Assembly (NCBI RefSeq): GCF_051175565.1 | Contig: NZ_CP195105.1 | Coordinates: 3,038,001-3,102,000, forward strand | Reading direction: 5' to 3' | DNA: 64,000 bases | Source of the DNA: Daejeonia sp002484105 | GTDB taxonomy: Bacteria > Bacteroidota > Bacteroidia > Flavobacteriales > Weeksellaceae | In this document: positions 59,253 through 64,000 of the stretch, in pieces | Position numbering within the stretch: the first letter of the stretch is position 1 | Layout: each line of letters opens with the position of its first letter | Position numbers and translations under genes: made by a program | Notes under the pieces: generated by a model | Databases searched by the model: none | What the model was told of the DNA's origin: nothing | What the model saw: only the letters and a program-made list of their open reading frames with translations

Positions 59253-59921
59253 TTAGGATTGTGCCTGCGACTCATCTGCGCGCACATCTTCCAGTATCTT
59301 TTTCAGGACTTCTTCGGTTTCCGATTCCAGATTTTCCAAGCTGGTGTTGTTGCAGATGATATAGTCCGCTTTCCGGATTTTTTCCTTTTCCGGCATCTGG
59401 TTATCCATAATCGCTTCTACCTGCCGGTAGGTCTTTCCGTCGCGGTCCATGACGCGTTTCATTCGGAGATTGTCATCTGCGGTTACCAGCAGTGTCCGGA
59501 AACATTCTTTTTCCAGATTAATTTCAAAGAGAAGAGCTGTTTCCTTGAATACCATTTCCTGCTTCTGCAGGGCAAGCCATTTCAAAAAATCTTTTCTCAC
59601 TGCCGGATGAACGGTTTCATTAAGCCGGGCCAGCAGTTCTGTATCCTCAAAAACCTTTCCGGATACATATTTCCGGTTATACAGGCCGCTTTCATCATAA
59701 GCTTCTTCGCCAAGGAGTGCGGTTATTCTTGTTTTCAGTTCGGGGTCTTCATTTACAAGATCTTTTGCTCTGCTGTCAGAATAGTACACCGGAAATCCGT
59801 TTTCCCTGATTATTTTTGCGACAGTTGTTTTTCCGGAACCTATACCGCCGGTCAGTCCGATAACTTTTGTTTCAGGCTTCTGCCTGGCAGGTTCGGGCTC
59901 AGGCTCTAATTTGTTGTCCAT
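59253..59921 (-). CDS. coaE: Dephospho-CoA kinase
   Basis: The 222-residue enzyme adds the 3'-phosphate in the last step of coenzyme A synthesis. It has the P-loop GLTGGIGSGKTTVAK (near residue 23), the Asp of YYSDSRAKDLV, and the lid region LLVTADDNLRMKRVMDRDG. An N-terminal low-complexity extension (KLEPEPEPARQKPE) precedes the fold. It lies 15 bases downstream of the MBL hydrolase gene on the same strand. Confidence 0.94.
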   Translation of the reverse strand: MDNKLEPEPEPARQKPETKVIGLTGGIGSGKTTVAKIIRENGFPVYYSDSRAKDLVNEDPELKTRITALLGEEAYDESGLYNRKYVSGKVFEDTELLARLNETVHPAVRKDFLKWLALQKQEMVFKETALLFEINLEKECFRTLLVTADDNLRMKRVMDRDGKTYRQVEAIMDNQMPEKEKIRKADYIICNNTSLENLESETEEVLKKILEDVRADESQAQS

Positions 59922-59935
59922 AAATATATTTAAAG

Positions 59936-60802
59936 TTAATATCCGAATATTTCATTAAAACCATAGGTCTGGTCAAGTTTTACACCCCGTTCTGTCATTT
60001 TCAGTGTAGCGAGTTCATGGTGGGCGTCATGTTCAAAAAACAGCAGATATTCGTTGTCTATACACTGTTTCAGAAATTTTTCTTTTTCTTCCATCGTCAG
60101 CAGCGGGCGCGTATCATACCCCATTACATAGACAAGAGGGATATGTCCGGAAGTAGGAATCAGGTCTGCCACAAAGATAATGGTTCTGTCCTGGTAGCGT
60201 ATTACCGGGAGCATTTGTTTTTCGGTATGTCCGTCTACAAAAATAATATCCATTTTCAGATCCGGTGCAAAACCGTAATTTCCAGTTTTGGGCAGTGGAA
60301 TAAAATTCAGTTGTCCGCTCTCTTCCATCGGAAGAATATTTTCTTTCAGGAAACTGGCTTTCTCGCGTGGGTTAGGATGCGTTGCCCAATCCCAGTGATT
60401 TTTATTGCTCCAGTAATGTGCATTTCTGAAGGCAGGGCGATATCCCGATCTTTCATCATTCCACTCAATGGCACCTCCACAGTGGTCAAAATGCAGGTGT
60501 GTAAGAAAAACATCAGTAATATCATCACGGACGAAACCATATTTTGCAAGATTTTTGTCCAGCGAATCGTCTCCCCAGAGTGAATAATGACCGAAGAATT
60601 TCTCATCCTGCTTGTTGCCAAGCCCGCAATCGACAAGAACCAGTTTCTTACCATCTTCTATCAGCAAGGAACGGGTTCCGAGCTCGATCAGGTTCTTTTC
60701 GTCTGCCGGATTGGTGCGTTCCCAAATCGTTTTTGGTACCACACCGAACATTGCACCGCCGTCAAGTTTAAATTTTCCACATTGTATCGGGTAGAGTTTC
60801 AT
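59936..60802 (-). CDS. Metallo-beta-lactamase-fold hydrolase
   Basis: The 288-residue protein has the MBL metal motif THLHFDHCGG (HxHxDH), with the later ligands in VDGHTEKQML and the C-terminal FEHDAHHEL. The sequence MFGVVPKTIWERTNP at the start is typical of a lactonase-like MBL group (near N-acyl homoserine lactonase AiiA relatives). The substrate is unknown: hydroxyacyl, lactone or phosphoester are all possible. It lies just before coaE. No signal peptide is visible, so it is cytosolic. Confidence 0.85.
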   Translation of the reverse strand: MKLYPIQCGKFKLDGGAMFGVVPKTIWERTNPADEKNLIELGTRSLLIEDGKKLVLVDCGLGNKQDEKFFGHYSLWGDDSLDKNLAKYGFVRDDITDVFLTHLHFDHCGGAIEWNDERSGYRPAFRNAHYWSNKNHWDWATHPNPREKASFLKENILPMEESGQLNFIPLPKTGNYGFAPDLKMDIIFVDGHTEKQMLPVIRYQDRTIIFVADLIPTSGHIPLVYVMGYDTRPLLTMEEKEKFLKQCIDNEYLLFFEHDAHHELATLKMTERGVKLDQTYGFNEIFGY

Positions 60803-60877
60803 ATTAAATTTTGATTTCGCCTAATATACTAATAATTTTTTTGTAATGGTGAGATCATTCAGCAAAGAAGCCTTTGT

Positions 60878-61900
60878 TCAGAAGAGTTCTCCAGGTTTTT
60901 GAGGTCTGCTGATATTCAGATGACGGTATGCTTTTTCGGTTACTTCGCGCCCCCTCGGTGTGCGGATAATGAAGCCTTCCTGAATAAGGAATGGTTCGTA
61001 TACTTCTTCCAGCGTTTCCGGATTTTCGCCAATGGATGTAGCGAGTGCAGAAATACCAACAGGTTTCCCTCTGAAATTTTCAATCATGACGCGCATGATT
61101 TTGTTGTCCATATCGTCAAGCCCATATTCATCAACATTCAAAGAATTCAGGGCAAATTTTGTAATGTTGATTTCTATTTCTCCGTTTCCCTTAATTTCTG
61201 CAAAATCTCTCACCCTGCGTAGCAGCGCATTGGCAATTCGTGGTGTACCACGGCTTCTGCGGGCAATTTCAAGTGCTGCATTTTCGTATATTTTCACGCC
61301 CAGCACTCGTGCACTTCTTTCGATAATCATGCCGAGCAGTTCTACACTGTAATATTCCAGGCGGCTCTGGATACCGAATCTCGCGAGCATAGGCTTGGTG
61401 AGCATCCCGCTTCTGGTTGTGGCCCCTACAAGAGTGAAAGGATTCAGCCCAATCTGTACACTGCGTGCGTTGGGACCTGTTTCCAGCATGATATCTATTT
61501 TGTAGTCTTCCATGGCAGAATATAGATATTCTTCCACTACCGGAGACAAACGGTGGATCTCGTCGATGAAGAGCACATCATTTTCTTCAAGATTGGTAAG
61601 CAGACCGGCGAGGCTTCCGGGTTTGTCCAGAACGGGGCCGGATGTTACCTTGCAATTCACCCCAAGTTCGTTGGCAATGATATGTGCCAGTGTGGTTTTC
61701 CCAAGTCCAGGCGGGCCATGCAACAATACATGATCCAGCGCACCACCGCGGTTTTTGGCTGCTGCAACAAAAACTTCAAGATTGTCGAGTGTTTTCCGTT
61801 GTCCTGCAAAATCGCGGAAACTCTGCGGACGTATCTTTTCTTCGAGAATAAGGTCTTCCCGGGTGTAATGTTCTTTATCTGCGTGCAGAAAATCTGGCAT
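60878..61900 (-). CDS. ruvB: Holliday junction branch-migration ATPase RuvB
   Basis: The 340-residue AAA+ motor drives branch migration with RuvA. It has Walker A GPPGLGKTTLAHI (near residue 65), Walker B DVLFIDEIHRL, sensor 1 VGATTRSGML, sensor 2 RSRGTPRIANALLRRVRDFA, and a winged-helix end (PRGREVTEKAYRHL). Length and motifs are complete. ruvA is not adjacent. The -7 element TAATTTTG lies just upstream. Confidence 0.97.
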   Translation of the reverse strand: MPDFLHADKEHYTREDLILEEKIRPQSFRDFAGQRKTLDNLEVFVAAAKNRGGALDHVLLHGPPGLGKTTLAHIIANELGVNCKVTSGPVLDKPGSLAGLLTNLEENDVLFIDEIHRLSPVVEEYLYSAMEDYKIDIMLETGPNARSVQIGLNPFTLVGATTRSGMLTKPMLARFGIQSRLEYYSVELLGMIIERSARVLGVKIYENAALEIARRSRGTPRIANALLRRVRDFAEIKGNGEIEINITKFALNSLNVDEYGLDDMDNKIMRVMIENFRGKPVGISALATSIGENPETLEEVYEPFLIQEGFIIRTPRGREVTEKAYRHLNISRPQKPGELF

Positions 61901-61919
61901 TTAAATTTAATTTATGAGT

Positions 61920-61951
61920 CAAAATTAGTGTTTTTTAACCAAACATTTCAA
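61920..61951 (-). promoter_or_regulatory. ruvB promoter, TTG-N21-TAATTTTG
   Basis: On the minus strand TTG is followed 21 bases later by TAATTTTG (61920-61927), about 20 bases upstream of the ATG. Confidence 0.5.
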
Positions 61952-62002
61952 GTGCTGTGATGCAGAATCTCCATTTTATTTTGATTAATTTTACGCCAAA
62001 TC

Positions 62003-63238
62003 ATGGATTTAATGAAACTTACAGGGCCTTTCGTGCAACTGCTGACACTCGACCATCTTCCACTGCGCGGCAAAATTGCTGACAACCTTCTGGAGATTAT
62101 TCCCAATGGAGGAATTGTTACGGCAAACGGAAAAATTGTCAAAACCGGAAATTTTGACGACCTGAAAAGAGAATTTCCCACCGCAGAATTAGACCTTATA
62201 AGTGGTAGCCATATTGCCCTTCCGTCCTTTACCGATGCCCACACGCATATTTGTTTCGGAGGAAGCCGTGCGCAGGATTTTGCCATGCGCAATGCAGGGA
62301 AAACCTATCTTGAAATTGCCGGAAACGGTGGCGGCATCTGGAGTACGGTGCAGCATACCCGAAAAACGGACGAACATGAACTTTCAGAATTGCTTCTCCA
62401 GCGTATCCGCCGTCAGATATCTTTGGGCATCACGACGATTGAGATTAAAAGCGGCTATGGACTTGATGCCGAAAATGAAATAAAAATGCTTCGGACCATC
62501 CGTAATGCACAGCGCAAAACACCAGCTCTTCTTGTACCCACCTGTCTTGCAGCGCATTCCCTGCCAAAAGATTTCGATGGAGACCAGCATGCCTATCTTC
62601 AGTATATTTTGGAGGCCATTCTTCCTGAAGTCCAGAGGGAAAGATTATCTGACCGCGTCGATATTTTTATTGAAAAATCGGCTTTCGATCCGGAATCTTC
62701 TCTGAGATTTCTGCTCTCTGCAAAAAAAGCAGGCTTCAAAATCACCGTCCATGCAGATCAGTTTACACCGGGAAGTGCTCAAATTGCTGTTCGTACAGGA
62801 GCACTTTCTGCCGATCACCTTGAGGCTTCCACAGACCAAGATATCCGTGCTCTGGCAGCTTCGGACACTGTTGCCACGGTACTTCCGGGGGCAAGTCTTG
62901 GTTTGGGCGAACCTTTTGCTCCTGCGAGAAAACTACTGGATGCCGGAGCAATTGTAGCTATTGCAAGCGACTGGAATCCAGGATCGGCACCGATGGGAAA
63001 TCTTCTGGCACAAGCTTCCGTGCTGGCTACTTTTCAGAAACTTTCGACTGCTGAAGTACTTGCAGGCATGACATTCCGTGCTGCCAGGGCATTAGACCTT
63101 AGTGACCGCGGCATTCTGAAAGAAGGGAAAAAAGCAGATTTCATTATATTCTCCACCACTGATTATCAGGAAATTCTATATAATCAAGGGCAACTGCTTC
63201 CCTCTGATATATATATTGACGGAGAAAAAATACCATAA
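62003..63238 (+). CDS. hutI: Imidazolonepropionase
   Basis: The 411-residue amidohydrolase opens the imidazolone ring in histidine degradation to formiminoglutamate. It has the metal motif TDAHTHICFGG (near residue 74), the HAxQF segment VHADQFTPG with the zinc-ligand His, HLEASTDQD, and the Asp of SDWNPGSAPM. Length fits. The other hut genes are not in the window. It ends at a terminator shared with pyk. Confidence 0.95.
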   Translation: MDLMKLTGPFVQLLTLDHLPLRGKIADNLLEIIPNGGIVTANGKIVKTGNFDDLKREFPTAELDLISGSHIALPSFTDAHTHICFGGSRAQDFAMRNAGKTYLEIAGNGGGIWSTVQHTRKTDEHELSELLLQRIRRQISLGITTIEIKSGYGLDAENEIKMLRTIRNAQRKTPALLVPTCLAAHSLPKDFDGDQHAYLQYILEAILPEVQRERLSDRVDIFIEKSAFDPESSLRFLLSAKKAGFKITVHADQFTPGSAQIAVRTGALSADHLEASTDQDIRALAASDTVATVLPGASLGLGEPFAPARKLLDAGAIVAIASDWNPGSAPMGNLLAQASVLATFQKLSTAEVLAGMTFRAARALDLSDRGILKEGKKADFIIFSTTDYQEILYNQGQLLPSDIYIDGEKIP

Positions 63239-63240
63239 AA

Positions 63241-63270
63241 AAAACTCCGGCTAATGTCGGAGTTTTGATT
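63241..63270. terminator. Bidirectional terminator between hutI and pyk
   Basis: AAAACTCCG pairs with CGGAGTTTT around an eight-base loop. T residues follow on both strands. Confidence 0.8.
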
Positions 63271-63288
63271 GGGAAGAGATGGATATCT

Positions 63289-64000
63289 TTAAATATTCGT
63301 GAGTCTCAGTGTGTTGGTTTTTCCGCCTTCGTGAGCTGGCATGGCATTCAGGTTGACAACCAGATCCCCCTCATCTGCAAAACCTGCGTTATAGGTAAGC
63401 GTATTTACCTGAACGATGGTTTCATCAGTAGATTTGTTCATGTCGTAGAAAAATGCGCGGACACCCCAGAGAAGGTTCAGCATGGTAATCACACGTTTAT
63501 TGGAACTGTATACGATGATGTGCGCATCCGGTCTGTGAGACGAAATCTGGAATGCGGTGTACCCTGAATAGGTCAGTGTAATAATAGCTTCCACATCTGT
63601 AGTTCTTGCAATACGCACTGCAGAAAGACAAACCCGGTCGGTGATGAAGCGTTCGTCTACACAGTTGAATTCTTTTTCGATTGTTGTATTTTTCTGTTTG
63701 TAGAAGGTGGTATTTTCAATTCTATTGATAATCTTCGACATGTTTTTCACCACATCTACAGGATATTTTCCTACGGAAGTTTCTCCGGAGAGCATCACAG
63801 CATCGGCACCATCCAGCACAGAGTTGGCAACATCGTTCACCTCAGCTCTCGTTGGCGTCAAGCTGTTGATCATGGTTTCCATCATCTGCGTTGCAATAAT
63901 TACCGGTTTTGCAAAATAGCGCGATCTTTCCACCAGTGTTTTCTGTATTGCCGGAACTTCTTCCATCGGAACTTCTACACCAAGATCGCCCCGGGCTACC
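63289..64000 (-). CDS. pyk: Pyruvate kinase, C-terminal part (5' end beyond the window)
   Basis: Only about 237 residues are in the window; the frame is open past the right edge (GDLGVEVPM precedes the visible MEEVP). The segment contains KPVIIATQMMETMINSLTPTRAEVNDVANSVLDGADAVMLSGETSVGKYP, with the active-site Thr and the Glu/Lys of the last catalytic loop, and then the C-terminal regulatory domain (AIITLTYSGYTAFQIS, RPDAHIIVYSSNK). It makes pyruvate and ATP from PEP. About 240 more residues are expected to the right. Confidence 0.95.
   Translation of the reverse strand, partial: VARGDLGVEVPMEEVPAIQKTLVERSRYFAKPVIIATQMMETMINSLTPTRAEVNDVANSVLDGADAVMLSGETSVGKYPVDVVKNMSKIINRIENTTFYKQKNTTIEKEFNCVDERFITDRVCLSAVRIARTTDVEAIITLTYSGYTAFQISSHRPDAHIIVYSSNKRVITMLNLLWGVRAFFYDMNKSTDETIVQVNTLTYNAGFADEGDLVVNLNAMPAHEGGKTNTLRLTNI

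Noticed and set aside
1..64000. CRISPR arrays, prophage, integron or rRNA genes
   Set aside because: I saw no regularly spaced repeats, phage structural genes, integrase or rRNA sequence; the only mobile element is the IS4-family copy.

Overview
The window comes from a Bacteroidota genome, class Flavobacteriia, most likely the Chryseobacterium/Weeksellaceae group. Four things point there: the type IX secretion operon gldK-gldL-gldM-gldN with a PorZ-like protein elsewhere in the window, many promoters with the Bacteroidota -7 element TAnnTTTG (best cases TTTG-N19-TAnnTTTG), a monomeric NADP isocitrate dehydrogenase beside a GapN-type aldehyde dehydrogenase, and several Bacteroidota-specific families (DUF4270, DUF5522, DUF4136). 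No prophage, CRISPR array or rRNA is visible. The only mobile element is one intact IS4-family insertion sequence at about 53717-54928.

Layout. 1-4763: end of a membrane protein, a secreted protein, a HipA-like kinase overlapping a DUF3037 gene, a secreted esterase and an MscS channel. 4811-7150: UvrD/PcrA helicase (minus). 7334-16019 (plus): an M16 protease pair (one with an intact zinc site, one without), secG, dps, gapN and icd. 16341-21910 (minus): NifU-like/Mrp Fe-S genes, a sodium:solute symporter, an MFS exporter and an FAD oxidoreductase. 21966-26694 (minus): gldKLMN. 26804-31053 (minus): short GT5-like gene, DUF4270 lipoprotein and glmS, divergent from panC. 32141-32444 (minus): tRNA-Lys/Leu/Lys. 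32552-34257: aroK, an S4 protein and a lipoprotein. 34330-41982 (minus): glutamate-synthase-like FMN protein, mtaB, then a tight chain of a two-gene 5'-nucleotidase, porZ and recO. 42284-47340 (plus): dapA, a GNAT acetyltransferase, AraC regulator, response regulator, sensor kinase and two small membrane proteins. 47418-51585 (minus): tpx, a three-gene saccharide cluster and recR. 51708-53705 (plus): a lipoprotein and pepD, followed by the IS. 54993-64000: rpoN, asnS, a small HExxH membrane protein, DUF5522 and DUF4136 genes, coaE, an MBL hydrolase, ruvB, hutI and the end of pyk.

How the genes work together. gldKLMN encodes the motor and ring of the type IX secretion system, and porZ encodes a surface component that itself carries a sorting-type C-terminal domain. 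gapN and icd are neighbouring NADPH sources. The NifU-like and Mrp proteins form an Fe-S cluster handling pair. The AraC, response regulator and histidine kinase genes look like a signalling unit.

Most of the window is ordinary core genome. The items most worth following are the HipA-like/DUF3037 pair, the degenerate GT5 protein fixed in a glmS cluster, the two-gene 5'-nucleotidase coupled to porZ and recO, the AraC regulator with a possible cysteine-less HMA-like N-terminus, the conserved small HExxH membrane protein, and the IS that has separated pepD from its terminator. I found no clear new multi-gene defence or biosynthetic system. Promoter, terminator and other short-site coordinates were counted by eye and may be off by one or two bases.
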